64,000 bases of DNA from SZUA-365 sp049663345 (GTDB taxonomy: Bacteria > Bacteroidota > Ignavibacteria > SZUA-365), in assembly GCA_049663345.1 (NCBI GenBank), contig JBATDG010000127.1:1-64000 (forward strand). The letters run 5' to 3'. Below are positions 16,026 through 25,447 of this stretch, in pieces (position 1 is the first letter of the stretch; each line of letters starts with the position of its first letter). Both the position numbers and the translations under genes were made by a program. The notes under the pieces were generated by a model. It made no database searches, had not been told where the DNA came from, and worked only from the letters and a program-made list of their open reading frames with translations.

Positions 16026-16448
16026 ATGAGCAACGACAGTCCGATTATCGAATCAAACTCCGCACCGGAACCGGTGGGCAAATACCCCCATGCGCGCCGT
16101 GTCGGGAATCTGCTTTTTCTCTCCGGTGTGGGACCGCGAAAACGCGGCAGCAGGGAAATCCCCGGAGTTACGCTTGATGAAAACGGCTGCGCAGTGGAAC
16201 ACGACATCGAGGCGCAATGCCGCTCCGTGTTCGCCAACGTGCGCACCATCCTCGAGGAAGCCGGATCCGACTGGAGCAAGCTGATCGATGTCACGGTTTT
16301 TCTCACAGACATGAAGCGGGATTTCGCAACGTACAATCGCGTGTACGCGGAATACTTTGCAGAGAATCAGCCGTGCAGAACGACAGTGGAAATCAATTCC
16401 CTGCCGACGCCGATCGCAATCGAACTGAAATGCATAGCTACAATATGA
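16026..16448 (+). CDS. nbaF: 2-aminomuconate deaminase (RidA family)
   Basis: A 140-residue RidA/YjgF-family protein. The N-terminal APEPVGKYPHARRVGNLLFLSGVGPR and C-terminal PCRTTVEINSLPTPIAIELKCIA follow the aminomuconate deaminase branch (AmnD/NbaF) more than generic RidA; the Arg near the C-terminal half (CRTTVE) is the conserved imine-binding residue. It would hydrolyse 2-aminomuconate to 4-oxalocrotonate and ammonia. It lies between the semialdehyde dehydrogenase and the 3-hydroxyanthranilate dioxygenase. Confidence 0.82.
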   Translation: MSNDSPIIESNSAPEPVGKYPHARRVGNLLFLSGVGPRKRGSREIPGVTLDENGCAVEHDIEAQCRSVFANVRTILEEAGSDWSKLIDVTVFLTDMKRDFATYNRVYAEYFAENQPCRTTVEINSLPTPIAIELKCIATI

Positions 16449-16561
16449 TCTGCAGCATCGGCGTCCGGAACACAACGCCGCCAACTCAGCGCTTTATCCG
16501 CACGGTCAAGCGCAATGCAAAAGACTCAAGAGCATAGTAACTACCCGAGAAAGGAACGGAT

Positions 16562-17086
16562 ATGTATTCTCTGCAGGGCATCAACTTTCACCAGTGGATC
16601 GAAGAGCATCGACATCTTCTCAAACCGCCTATCGGGAACCAGCAGGTATTCGAGAATGCCGAATTCATCATCATGGTCGTCGGCGGACCGAATGCTCGCA
16701 AAGATTACCATTTCAACGAAGGCGAGGAATTCTTCTACCAGATCGAAGGCGACATCACACTGAAATTGATGGATGAAGGCACGGCGCGCGACATCACGCT
16801 GCGCGAGGGCGAGATTTTTCTGCTCCCCGCCCGCGTGCCGCATTCTCCGCAGCGTCCTCCCAACACCGTGGGTCTGGTCGTCGAGCGCAAACGCCTCGCA
16901 GGCGAACTGGACGGCTTCATCTGGTTTTGCGAACAATGCGGCAGCAAGCTCTACGAGGAGTATTTTCCGCTGGAGAACATCGTCACGCAGTTTCCACCCA
17001 TCGTCAACCGCTTCTACGGATCGGATGAACACCGAAGCTGCAAGAGCTGCGGTGCTGTGATGGCTCCTCCAGTTCAAGCGTCCTGA
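16562..17086 (+). CDS. nbaC: 3-hydroxyanthranilate 3,4-dioxygenase
   Basis: A 174-residue cupin of bacterial HAAO length. Active-site iron ligands are the His and Glu in KDYHFNEGEEFF and the His in ARVPHSPQRP; substrate-binding Arg residues are in NARKDYH and PHSPQR, and VVERKR holds the Glu. The C-terminal rubredoxin-like site CEQC plus CKSC marks the homodimeric microbial form. It opens the ring of 3-hydroxyanthranilate to give 2-amino-3-carboxymuconate semialdehyde (ACMS). GAAAGGAAC precedes the start. Confidence 0.95.
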   Translation: MYSLQGINFHQWIEEHRHLLKPPIGNQQVFENAEFIIMVVGGPNARKDYHFNEGEEFFYQIEGDITLKLMDEGTARDITLREGEIFLLPARVPHSPQRPPNTVGLVVERKRLAGELDGFIWFCEQCGSKLYEEYFPLENIVTQFPPIVNRFYGSDEHRSCKSCGAVMAPPVQAS

Positions 17087-17107
17087 TTTTCTACACGAGG
17101 CTCGTTC

Positions 17108-18124
17108 ATGTTCAAGGTTGACGTACACACGCACATTCTGCCGCCCTCCTGGCCCGACCTCGCAAAGCGCTACGGCTACAGCGGCTTCCCTCAACTCGAG
17201 CCGCAGCCCGACGGCAGTGCGGCGATGATGGTGGACTGCAAACATTTCCGCAGCTTCCAGCCGAATTCATGGGATGCCGGCACGCGGCTCCACGACTGCG
17301 ACCGCGACGCAGTGCATGTGCAGGTGCTATCCACCGTGCCCATCATGTTCAGCTACTGGGCCAAGCCGGAGGACGCGCTGGATTTCTCACGCCTCCTCAA
17401 CGACCACATCGCGGCGACGGTTGCGGAAAATCCGCGGCGCTTTGTCGGGCTCGCTACTGTCCCGCTGCAATCACCGGAACTGGCGATTCGCGAACTGGAG
17501 CGCGCAGTAAAGGAACTCGGGCTTGCAGGTGTGGAGATCGGCACGCATGTCAATGACTGGAATTTGAGTGAACCCGAGCTGTTCCCATTTTTCCAGGCAG
17601 CCGAAGAACTCGGTGCTGCGATCTTCGTGCATCCCTGGGACATGATGGGAAGCGAACGCATGCGGCGCTACTGGCTGCCGTGGCTGGTCGGCATGCCTGC
17701 TGAAACTTCCCTGGCGATCTGCTCCATGATTTTCGGAAGTGTGTTTGAGCGGCTTCCAAACCTGCGCGTCAATTTCGCGCATGGAGGCGGATCCTTTCCA
17801 GCCACAATCGGCCGCATCGAACACGGGTTTTCCGTGCGTCCCGATCTTGTGGCCATCGACAATCCCGTCAACCCCAGGGCGTATCTCGGACGTTTCTATC
17901 TTGATTCCCTCGTACACGACCCGGTCATGCTGCGCTACATCGTGGATCTCGTCGGCGAAAGCCGCGTAACGCTCGGCTCGGATTACCCATTTCCACTCGG
18001 TGAACAGCGTCCGGGCACTCTGATTGAATCCATAGACGTTTTCCCCGACCACGTCAAACGCATGCTTCTCGGAGAGAACGCGATGGAATGGCTCGGCGCT
18101 GACAAATCGCGTTTCCTGCCATGA
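17108..18124 (+). CDS. nbaD: 2-amino-3-carboxymuconate-6-semialdehyde decarboxylase (ACMSD)
   Basis: A 338-residue amidohydrolase-fold decarboxylase. The metal site is visible: VDVHTHILPP (two His), a His in FVHPWDMMG, a His in NFAHGGGSFP and the Asp in SDYPFPLGE. It removes carbon dioxide from ACMS, pulling flux away from spontaneous closure to quinolinate and NAD. With the two genes upstream, it makes the operon catabolic rather than NAD-forming. Its stop overlaps the next start (ATGA). Confidence 0.94.
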   Translation: MFKVDVHTHILPPSWPDLAKRYGYSGFPQLEPQPDGSAAMMVDCKHFRSFQPNSWDAGTRLHDCDRDAVHVQVLSTVPIMFSYWAKPEDALDFSRLLNDHIAATVAENPRRFVGLATVPLQSPELAIRELERAVKELGLAGVEIGTHVNDWNLSEPELFPFFQAAEELGAAIFVHPWDMMGSERMRRYWLPWLVGMPAETSLAICSMIFGSVFERLPNLRVNFAHGGGSFPATIGRIEHGFSVRPDLVAIDNPVNPRAYLGRFYLDSLVHDPVMLRYIVDLVGESRVTLGSDYPFPLGEQRPGTLIESIDVFPDHVKRMLLGENAMEWLGADKSRFLP

Positions 18125-19041
18125 TCGCGCGCATCAGCATCGGCGGCAGGGATTACTCCACGGATCTTTCCAAGGGACGGAGCATAGCCATTCCCTTGCG
18201 ATTCTCCGGAACACAGCCCAACAGCTACGACGTGCCTCCGGCTATCGCGGTTCCCTTCGAAGCCGGCGCATTCATCGGCGACACGAGACGAGGCGGAAGC
18301 TGCAACTTTGACACCGTGACACTGACTCCGCATTGCAACGGCACGCATACCGAATGTGTGGGACATATCTCGAACGAACGCATTTCGGTCGAAGACATTC
18401 TCAAACCGTCCCTCCTTCCGGCGACATTGATCTCTGTACAAATTGAACACGCAATGCAGAGTGAGGAACATTACGAGCCTGCGAAAGCGGAAGGTGATTT
18501 GCTGATCACAGCCTCGGCGCTGCGTAATGGTTTTGAGAAAGTGGATCCCTCGTTCAGCACTGAGACTGCTGCCGGAGCTGCTGCGGATTTCGAACATCCG
18601 GGCACCGGGACCGGCCACCCTGTTTCCGGGATTGACGCCGGGTTCTACGAGGCAATCATTATCCGCACGCTGCCAAATGATTCCAGCAAGTTGTCGCGTC
18701 GCTACATGGAAGAACCCGCGGCATTCTTCAGCATCGAGGCCATGCGGTTTCTGCGGGGCCTCGGGGTTCGCCACCTGCTGGTGGATATTCCATCGCTTGA
18801 CCGCGCTTTTGACGAAGGCCGTATGGTCGCACACCATATCTTCTGGGATGCAGCGATGGGCAGCCACGAGATCCTCCCTGGAGACGCCTCGCCATGCACC
18901 GTCACGGAAATGATTTTCGTAGAGGATGATATTCCCGACGGACGATACCTCATTGATATACAAATCGCCCCTTTCGTCGCCGACGCCGCTCCGAGCCGGC
19001 CGGTGATTTTCCCTCTTACACCCAATTCGGTCGGTACCTGA
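18121..19041 (+). CDS. Cyclase-family hydrolase, probable kynurenine formamidase
   Basis: A 306-residue member of the cyclase family that includes KynB. The metal-binding motif is PHCNGTHTECVGH (HxGTHxExxxH form), with a preceding FDTVTLT strand and later LLVDIPSLDRAFDEG. It is about 90 residues longer than classical KynB. Its place between ACMSD and kynureninase strongly suggests hydrolysis of N-formylkynurenine to kynurenine and formate; sequence alone would only give a cyclase-family hydrolase. It overlaps the ACMSD gene by four bases and lies two bases before kynU. Confidence 0.75.
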   Translation: MIARISIGGRDYSTDLSKGRSIAIPLRFSGTQPNSYDVPPAIAVPFEAGAFIGDTRRGGSCNFDTVTLTPHCNGTHTECVGHISNERISVEDILKPSLLPATLISVQIEHAMQSEEHYEPAKAEGDLLITASALRNGFEKVDPSFSTETAAGAAADFEHPGTGTGHPVSGIDAGFYEAIIIRTLPNDSSKLSRRYMEEPAAFFSIEAMRFLRGLGVRHLLVDIPSLDRAFDEGRMVAHHIFWDAAMGSHEILPGDASPCTVTEMIFVEDDIPDGRYLIDIQIAPFVADAAPSRPVIFPLTPNSVGT

Positions 19042-19043
19042 AC

Positions 19044-20327
19044 ATGATTACACAACATCCATTCAGCGGCGGCGAAGCCTTTGCAAAGCAGATGGATCGG
19101 GAAGACCCTTTGCGCGAATTCCGAGCACAATTTCATATTCCCCACACCCCTGAAGGGAAGGAGCAGATATACTTCTGCGGAAATTCTCTTGGACTGCAGC
19201 CCGTTGGCACACGTGCATTCATAGAGGAAGAACTGCGTGATTGGGCAGAGTTCGGCGTCGAAGGACATTTCCGGGCGAAGAATCCATGGATGGCCTATCA
19301 TGAATTGCTGACCGCGCAATCCGCAGCGATCGTTGGAGCCCTGCCGATCGAGGTCGTGGTGATGAATACGCTGACCGTGAATCTGCATCTTCTGATGGTT
19401 TCGTTTTACAGGCCGACAACGGCGCGTTATAAAATCATCATCGAAGAAAAAGCCTTCCCTTCCGACCAGTACGCCGCTGCCTCGCAGCTTCGCGTGCACG
19501 GCTTCGATCCTACAGACGGTGTCATAGAAATTCCGCTGGATGAGAACGGACGATTCTCGACCGAAGCTGCGCTGGAGACAATCGCCCGTCATCGTGACGA
19601 CGCAGCCCTGCTGCTGCTTGGCGGAGTAAATTATTTCAACGGACAGTTTTTCGACATTGAAACGATAACCCGTGCTGCGCATGAAGCAGGCATCACTGTC
19701 GGAATTGACTGTGCACATGCAGCCGGCAACGCGCCGCTGAAGCTGCATGATTGGGATGTAGATTTCGCTGCCTGGTGTTCCTACAAATATCTGAATGCGG
19801 GTCCCGGCAGCACTGCCGGAGCCTTTGTCCATGAACGACATGCACGCCGCAGCGACCTTCCGCGCTTTGCTGGCTGGTGGGGACATGATAAAACGACGCG
19901 CTTTGCAATGCCGGCGGAGTTCCACCCGATCGAAGGCGCCGAGGGCTGGCAGCTGAGCAATCCCTCCATTCTCCCGCTCGCCGCTATGCGTGCTGCACTG
20001 GATCTGTTCGCGCAGGCGGGCATGGATCGCCTGCGCGAGAAAAGCGTGCGTCTGACGGGCTATCTCGATTTTATGCTCAACAGCAAACCCCGGGATGAAT
20101 GGAGAATCATCACACCATCCGATCCGGAGCAGCGGGGCTGTCAGCTTTCGATCCGCTTGCCGCAGAATGGACGCCGCCTATTTGACTACCTCGCCGCTGC
20201 GGATGTGATCTGCGACTGGCGCGAACCGGATGTTATCCGCGTCGCTCCGGTTCCGCTCTACAACAGTTTCGACGACGTCCGGCGCTTTGGCGAACTCTTC
20301 CACGCTTTTTTTAACACAATTGTCTGA
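19044..20327 (+). CDS. kynU: Kynureninase
   Basis: A 427-residue fold-type I PLP enzyme. Diagnostic stretches are YFCGNSLGLQP, NTLTVNLHLLMVSFYRP, GIDCAHAAGNAPLKLHDWDV, the Schiff-base Lys in AAWCSYKYLNAGPGS, and the later GWWGHDK and LSNPSI. It cleaves 3-hydroxykynurenine to 3-hydroxyanthranilate and alanine. Length and motifs are normal. It starts two bases after the formamidase stop, in the middle of the operon. Confidence 0.97.
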   Translation: MITQHPFSGGEAFAKQMDREDPLREFRAQFHIPHTPEGKEQIYFCGNSLGLQPVGTRAFIEEELRDWAEFGVEGHFRAKNPWMAYHELLTAQSAAIVGALPIEVVVMNTLTVNLHLLMVSFYRPTTARYKIIIEEKAFPSDQYAAASQLRVHGFDPTDGVIEIPLDENGRFSTEAALETIARHRDDAALLLLGGVNYFNGQFFDIETITRAAHEAGITVGIDCAHAAGNAPLKLHDWDVDFAAWCSYKYLNAGPGSTAGAFVHERHARRSDLPRFAGWWGHDKTTRFAMPAEFHPIEGAEGWQLSNPSILPLAAMRAALDLFAQAGMDRLREKSVRLTGYLDFMLNSKPRDEWRIITPSDPEQRGCQLSIRLPQNGRRLFDYLAAADVICDWREPDVIRVAPVPLYNSFDDVRRFGELFHAFFNTIV

Positions 20328-20357
20328 ATTTCCCATCAACTTTTCTCGTGCATTATC

Positions 20358-21740
20358 ATGACTGATCATCAACAACATGTGCTTCTGGTAGGCGCCGGTC
20401 TGGCCGGGTCCCTGCTTTCTGTATATCTCGCCCGCCGCGGATTTGCGGTGGACGTCTACGAGCGCCGCCCTGACATGCGGAGAATGCATATGAGCGCGGG
20501 ACGCTCGATAAATCTCGCGCTGTCCACCCGCGGCACTCACGCCTTGCAAGAGGTCGGCATGCTAGAGGATATCATGAAGATTGCCATTCCCATGCGCGGC
20601 AGAATGATTCACGGAGCGGACGGTACGATCACGTACCAGCCCTACGGCAAGGATGATTCCGAAGTGATTTATTCCGTGTCTCGCGGAGAGTTGAATAGCA
20701 GGCTCATGGACCTCGCGGAAGAATATCCGCATGTGCGCATCCACTTCCGGCAGCGCTGTGATGGTATGGATTTCGCGAACCGCTCGGTACAATTCACCGA
20801 TGAGGAATCCGGCAGGTCCTACGTCCGCAGCGAAGACACAGTCATTGCGACCGATGGGGCGGGTTCGCCAATCCGGCAATCGATGGAGAAAAACGACCGC
20901 TTCAATTATTCGCAGGAATTCCTCGAACACGGCTACAAGGAGCTTTCCATCCCTCCTTCCGACGACGGCGGTTTCCTGATCGAAAAACACGCACTGCACA
21001 TCTGGCCGCGGCATTCATTTATGCTTATCGCCCTGCCCAACATCGACGGCAGCTTCACCTGCACGCTCTTTCTGCAGCAGAAAGGCAGCCCGGGCTTCGA
21101 CTCGCTCGACACTCCGGAAGCGGTGCGCGAGTTCTTCGCGAAGGAATTTCCTGATGCGCTCGCACTCATGCCGACGCTGGTGGAGGATTTTTTCGCCAAT
21201 CCCACAGGGATTCTGGGCACCGTTCGCTGCTATCCCTGGCATCTCGGCGACACCGCCGCCCTTCTGGGCGATGCCTGTCACGCCATCGTGCCATTTTTCG
21301 GTCAGGGCATGAACTGCGCTTTTGAAGACTGCACCGTATTGAATGAGTGCATTGATGAATTCGGTCCCGATTGGAACCGCATTTTTCATGCCTGGCAAGA
21401 GCGCCGGAAAATCAACGCCGACGCTATCGCGGACCTGGCGCTGGAAAATTTCATCGAGATGCGGGACCGTGTCGCCGATCCGAATTTCCTTTTGATGAAG
21501 AAAGTCGGCCTGGCGCTGGAAGAACGGTTTCCGGACCATTTCATCCCGAAATACTCGATGGTGACTTTCCACCGCATCCCTTACGCCATCGCACGCGATC
21601 GCGGACAGATCCAGCAGAACATTCTTGAAGAATTGACGCGCGAAGCGGATACACTGGATGAAGTGGATTTCGATCGCGCCGCCCGGCTGATCACAGAACG
21701 CCTGCGTCCCTACGCTGAGGAAGCAGGATCCTTACGCTGA
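20358..21740 (+). CDS. kmo: Kynurenine 3-monooxygenase
   Basis: A 460-residue FAD-dependent aromatic hydroxylase. The dinucleotide fold is LLVGAGLAGSLLSVYLARRG, the second FAD motif is ALLGDACHAIVPFFGQGMN, and MSAGRSINLALSTRG is the Kmo-specific substrate loop. It hydroxylates kynurenine to 3-hydroxykynurenine with NADPH and oxygen. The C-terminal third has amphipathic helices as in other bacterial Kmo proteins. It is 30 bp after kynU. Confidence 0.96.
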   Translation: MTDHQQHVLLVGAGLAGSLLSVYLARRGFAVDVYERRPDMRRMHMSAGRSINLALSTRGTHALQEVGMLEDIMKIAIPMRGRMIHGADGTITYQPYGKDDSEVIYSVSRGELNSRLMDLAEEYPHVRIHFRQRCDGMDFANRSVQFTDEESGRSYVRSEDTVIATDGAGSPIRQSMEKNDRFNYSQEFLEHGYKELSIPPSDDGGFLIEKHALHIWPRHSFMLIALPNIDGSFTCTLFLQQKGSPGFDSLDTPEAVREFFAKEFPDALALMPTLVEDFFANPTGILGTVRCYPWHLGDTAALLGDACHAIVPFFGQGMNCAFEDCTVLNECIDEFGPDWNRIFHAWQERRKINADAIADLALENFIEMRDRVADPNFLLMKKVGLALEERFPDHFIPKYSMVTFHRIPYAIARDRGQIQQNILEELTREADTLDEVDFDRAARLITERLRPYAEEAGSLR

Positions 21741-21759
21741 ACCGAGAGGAGAACTATAT

Positions 21760-22860
21760 ATGGAAAAACCTTTTCCGCCCCTGTACTATACCGATTATCT
21801 GCAGCTCGACCGCCTGCTCGATAGCCAGAAACGGAAAAGCGAGGAGTACGGCTCCCCCGCGCACGATGAAATGCTGTTCATCATCGTGCATCAGGCTTAT
21901 GAGCTATGGTTCAAGCAGATTCTCTTTGAAATGGATTCCGTCATAACTCTGCTTTCGGCGGAGCCGGTCGATGAAGCCAGCGTTGGTGTGTGCGTCTCCC
22001 GGCTGCAGCGTGTGATCGAAATTCAGAAAGTGCTTATCGACCAGCTGCGCATTCTTGAAACGATGACGCCGCTCGATTTTCTGGATTTCCGCGACTTCCT
22101 TTTTCCCGCCTCCGGCTTTCAGAGCATTCAATTCCGGATGCTCGAAATCCGCCTCGGCCTGCAGTCCGATTCACGTCTCCGATACAATCAGGCTGCATAT
22201 CACAGCCGCGTTTCTCCTGAGCATCGCGAACAGCTGATCGCCGCGGAACAGCAGCCCACACTCTTTGATTCAATTCAGACCTGGCTTGAGCGCACCCCTT
22301 TTCTGGAAACAGAGACCTACCGTTTCTGGGAGGCCTACCGAGTAGCCGTCCACGAAATGCTGGAAAGCGATCGCAGCGTTATCGTAAGCAATCCCACTCT
22401 CAGCGAGCAGGAAAAAGCTCAGCAGCTGCAAGGCCTCGGAGAGACGACGGCACATTTCGACTCGGTGTTCGATCCTTCGCGGCATGAAGCCCTTCGCGTC
22501 GACGGGAAATGGCGCCTCTCTCATCGCGCCACACTCGCTGCATTGTTCATCGCCCTCTACCGCGATCAGGCAATTCTCGCCATGCCGCATCGTCTGATTG
22601 CGGCGTTGGTGGATATCGATGAATTGATGACCACCTGGCGCTACCGGCACGCTCTCATGGTGCATCGCATGATCGGGACGAAAATTGGTACCGGCGGCTC
22701 ATCAGGTTATCATTACCTTAAGTCCACAGCCGAAAGCCACCGAATTTTTTCGGATCTCACGAATCTATCAACGTTTCTCATACCGCGCACCGCGCTCCCG
22801 GAATTACCGGAACAGCTTCGTACACGGCTGGGATTCGTTCACAACACAGGGAACCAGTGA
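21760..22860 (+). CDS. kynA: Tryptophan 2,3-dioxygenase
   Basis: A 366-residue heme dioxygenase, longer than the roughly 280-residue proteobacterial type and nearer to animal TDO. YTDYLQLDRLLDSQ, HDEMLFIIVHQAYELWFKQI (active-site His and Phe region), DFRDFLFPASGFQSIQFR and HALMVHRMIGTKIGTGGSSG (heme-ligand His and substrate loop) are all intact. It opens the indole ring of tryptophan to N-formylkynurenine, the first step. It is the last pathway gene; its stop overlaps rsmB. Confidence 0.96.
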   Translation: MEKPFPPLYYTDYLQLDRLLDSQKRKSEEYGSPAHDEMLFIIVHQAYELWFKQILFEMDSVITLLSAEPVDEASVGVCVSRLQRVIEIQKVLIDQLRILETMTPLDFLDFRDFLFPASGFQSIQFRMLEIRLGLQSDSRLRYNQAAYHSRVSPEHREQLIAAEQQPTLFDSIQTWLERTPFLETETYRFWEAYRVAVHEMLESDRSVIVSNPTLSEQEKAQQLQGLGETTAHFDSVFDPSRHEALRVDGKWRLSHRATLAALFIALYRDQAILAMPHRLIAALVDIDELMTTWRYRHALMVHRMIGTKIGTGGSSGYHYLKSTAESHRIFSDLTNLSTFLIPRTALPELPEQLRTRLGFVHNTGNQ

Positions 22861-24434
22861 CACTATCATCATCTGAGCGCATGACGAACCTGCTTACGCA
22901 GGCAGCAGAACTCGCGCGCCTTCTCCTGAAATCGTCGCAGCCGCCAAGGGAACTGACATCGACCTTTCTGCACAAACAGAAGCGGCTCGATTCAAGCGAA
23001 CGCCGATTCATCTCCTCCGTCGCGCATCATGCTTTGCGCGTTTGGCGTTTTGCCTGCGCGTGTTCGATCGGTGAGTCCGGCGATATCGAAACGCGTCCCT
23101 CGCCGAAAGAGACCCGAATTGTGCTCGCATCTTCGATCCTCCTCAGCTCAAACGGCTTCCTTCCGCCTTTTCTGTCGAAAGCTGAATCCACATCCTTTCA
23201 CAAATCAGCAGCCAAGCCCAGCACAGTCGGCTTGCCTCCCGGTACAGTGCAATCAGCGCCTGCGTTAGATATTTCCGAAAGCGAAGAGTTCCGCGCCTTC
23301 GTAACGAAATACGCCAGAGCGATGCTTTCGCGTGAAACCGGCATGACAGTCGAAACGCTGCTTGAGCAGGCGGTTCGATGGGATTCCGCATCGCAGTCCG
23401 CAGCGGGTAGAGCGGGCGTTCCGGTGCAGGAAGGCGATGGGCCTTCATCCGAAGAAATTGCTGACAGTACTGCGATTGCCATCCGATGGTCGCTGCCCAA
23501 TTGGGTGGTTCGTACATGGCGCGAACAGGAACCGAGATTGTCCTTTCTTCAAATCGCCGACATTGGCCGCGGCCTCTGTACTGCGGCGCCGTTGGTGCTG
23601 CGCGTCAATCGTTTGCGCACGAATCGCGCCTCCCTGATCGCGACTCTGATTGATGCGGATATCGAAGCGGTGGAGCATCCGGTACTGCCCGACGCCATCA
23701 TCGTGCCCGGACGCGAGTCGCTGATGGAAAGTTCGTGGTACGAGGCGGGCATGTTTGAAATTCAGGATGCGGGGAGTCAACTCATCACTCTCGCCTGCGG
23801 CGTACATCCCGGATGGAACGTTCTGGATGCCTGTGCCGGCGGTGGAGGAAAGACAATGCACCTGGCGGATGTTATGCAGGACAGCGGCACGCTCGTCGCC
23901 TGCGACATCGAACGCAGCAAACTGCGCGGACTGGAGCAGCGGGGACGCAGACTGACACTGAACAGCCTCCGAACGATGGCCCTCGCTCCCGACGGACAAC
24001 GTCAGGACGGCGGAGATGCGTTTGCGGAAAATGAGAAATTTGATTGCGTGCTCGTCGACGCCCCATGCAGCGGATTTGGAACCGTACGCCGCCATCCCGC
24101 ACTCAAGTGGCGGCTGACGGAAAAAACGGTCCTGCGTCTCGCCGGCCGCCAGGCCGCAATTCTTTCACGAAATGCCGACCATGTACGTGAAGGAGGCATT
24201 CTCCTGTATGCGACGTGCTCCCTGCTTCCTCAGGAGAACAGGGCAAACCTAAACCATTTTCTTACGACCCACCCTGACTTTATACTGGAATCCCTGACAC
24301 CGCAATTCGCATCCTCATCCATCGCTCTTGATTCCGCTGCCGATGATACAGGCGAGCTGCTCCTCTTCCCCGCGATACTGGACTCCGATGGATTTTATAT
24401 GGCCCGACTGCGTCAGGATTCCAGCAGACTGTGA
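22857..24434 (+). CDS. rsmB: 16S rRNA m5C methyltransferase, RsmB/NOP2 family
   Basis: A 525-residue protein (from the GTG at 22857; 517 from the ATG at 22881, which does not overlap kynA). It has an N-terminal NusB-like helical region, then a SAM domain: FEIQDAGSQLITLA, VLDACAGGGGKTMHLAD (SAM loop), DAPCSGFGTVRRHP (PCSG motif) and ATCSLLPQEN (catalytic TCS Cys). About 80 residues longer than E. coli RsmB, mostly from an insert near residues 90-130. It methylates a cytosine of 16S rRNA. It may be transcribed with the kyn operon; the 3' end overlaps the convergent GT9 gene by 22 bp. Confidence 0.88.
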   Translation: MTLSSSERMTNLLTQAAELARLLLKSSQPPRELTSTFLHKQKRLDSSERRFISSVAHHALRVWRFACACSIGESGDIETRPSPKETRIVLASSILLSSNGFLPPFLSKAESTSFHKSAAKPSTVGLPPGTVQSAPALDISESEEFRAFVTKYARAMLSRETGMTVETLLEQAVRWDSASQSAAGRAGVPVQEGDGPSSEEIADSTAIAIRWSLPNWVVRTWREQEPRLSFLQIADIGRGLCTAAPLVLRVNRLRTNRASLIATLIDADIEAVEHPVLPDAIIVPGRESLMESSWYEAGMFEIQDAGSQLITLACGVHPGWNVLDACAGGGGKTMHLADVMQDSGTLVACDIERSKLRGLEQRGRRLTLNSLRTMALAPDGQRQDGGDAFAENEKFDCVLVDAPCSGFGTVRRHPALKWRLTEKTVLRLAGRQAAILSRNADHVREGGILLYATCSLLPQENRANLNHFLTTHPDFILESLTPQFASSSIALDSAADDTGELLLFPAILDSDGFYMARLRQDSSRL

Positions 24435-25447
24435 CAGGCGAGGCGGACGCGCTCGACAGGGATGCCGGACATGCTGCCGTTGTCAGACTGCACGCTGCGA
24501 TGATGTTCGCCGCGCGGTCCCCATTCCCACGATGCAGTAGGTCCGAAAAGCGATACCGTCGGACACCCGCTGTAGGCCGCAATGTGCATCGTACCTGTAT
24601 CGTTTGTGAGATAAAGTTGAACATGCCGGAAAACCGAAGAAAGCGCGGGCAAGGGAAGTTCACGAAGCACGCGATACTCTATTCCCCTGCTGCTGAGCAG
24701 CGCGCAGAGCTCGCTTACAGGAGCGTCGTCTACTGTCCCGCAGGTTACCAGCACTTGCCCCGCGCCGCTGCCTGAGAGGTCTGTGAGCACGTCAGCAAAG
24801 CGCTCGGCGGGCCAGATGTTCTGCACCTTCCCCGCACCCGGGTGTACTGCGATCAGCCGGCTGCCATCAACCCAGGATCCAAGTGTTTCCTCCAGCACTT
24901 TCCCTTCATCAACAGCGTGTGGGATTCGAAGCGCCCGAATTTCTTCCTGAGAAATATCGCAGCCGGCGAACGATGCAATTTCGCGGTTCCGCTCTTCCTG
25001 ATGAACATGCTCTCCCGCCCAATAGACATCGCCCTTTACATTCAGGAAACGATGCATTGGATTCTTTACTCCGTCTATCGACCGGATTCCAACGCGTAAT
25101 CGCGCACCGCTGAAAAACGCAGTGAGATGCGAAGTACGGGAGATGGCGATGGTGGAGGGCACGATAACCATATCGAATTGCTTCTGCTTCAGCGATCGGT
25201 TCGCCCGAAGCACCTCGACCAGCGTTCCCTTGGAAAAGTATTCGACTGTATCGATGTATGGATTCACGTCCTGGAGCTGGATGGGATAACGCGTGGGGGT
25301 CGCCAGCAAAGTGATGGATGCCAGGGGCCAGCGATTGCGCAGCGCGGCAAACATTGGCAACGAGCACAGCGTATCGCCGATATGATTGTGGCGGCGAATA
25401 ACGAGAATACGCTCAACGGCCGGGCTGCTCAATCCCCTTCCCTCCAT
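24413..25447 (-). CDS. Glycosyltransferase family 9 (heptosyltransferase-like)
   Basis: A 344-residue GT-B enzyme. ILVIRRHNHIGDTLCSLPMF is the typical GT9 N-terminus, VHPGAGKVQNIWPAERFADV the central loop, and LTNDTGTMHIAAYSGCP-TVSLFGPT the nucleotide-sugar site. It probably adds a sugar to lipopolysaccharide core or related glycan on the cytoplasmic side. The start overlaps the upstream methyltransferase-like gene by 19 bp. Confidence 0.88.
   Translation of the reverse strand: MEGRGLSSPAVERILVIRRHNHIGDTLCSLPMFAALRNRWPLASITLLATPTRYPIQLQDVNPYIDTVEYFSKGTLVEVLRANRSLKQKQFDMVIVPSTIAISRTSHLTAFFSGARLRVGIRSIDGVKNPMHRFLNVKGDVYWAGEHVHQEERNREIASFAGCDISQEEIRALRIPHAVDEGKVLEETLGSWVDGSRLIAVHPGAGKVQNIWPAERFADVLTDLSGSGAGQVLVTCGTVDDAPVSELCALLSSRGIEYRVLRELPLPALSSVFRHVQLYLTNDTGTMHIAAYSGCPTVSLFGPTASWEWGPRGEHHRSVQSDNGSMSGIPVERVRLACHSLLES

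Noticed and set aside
18702..19925. 407-codon minus-strand ORF
   Set aside because: Antisense to the formamidase and kynureninase genes; no domain.
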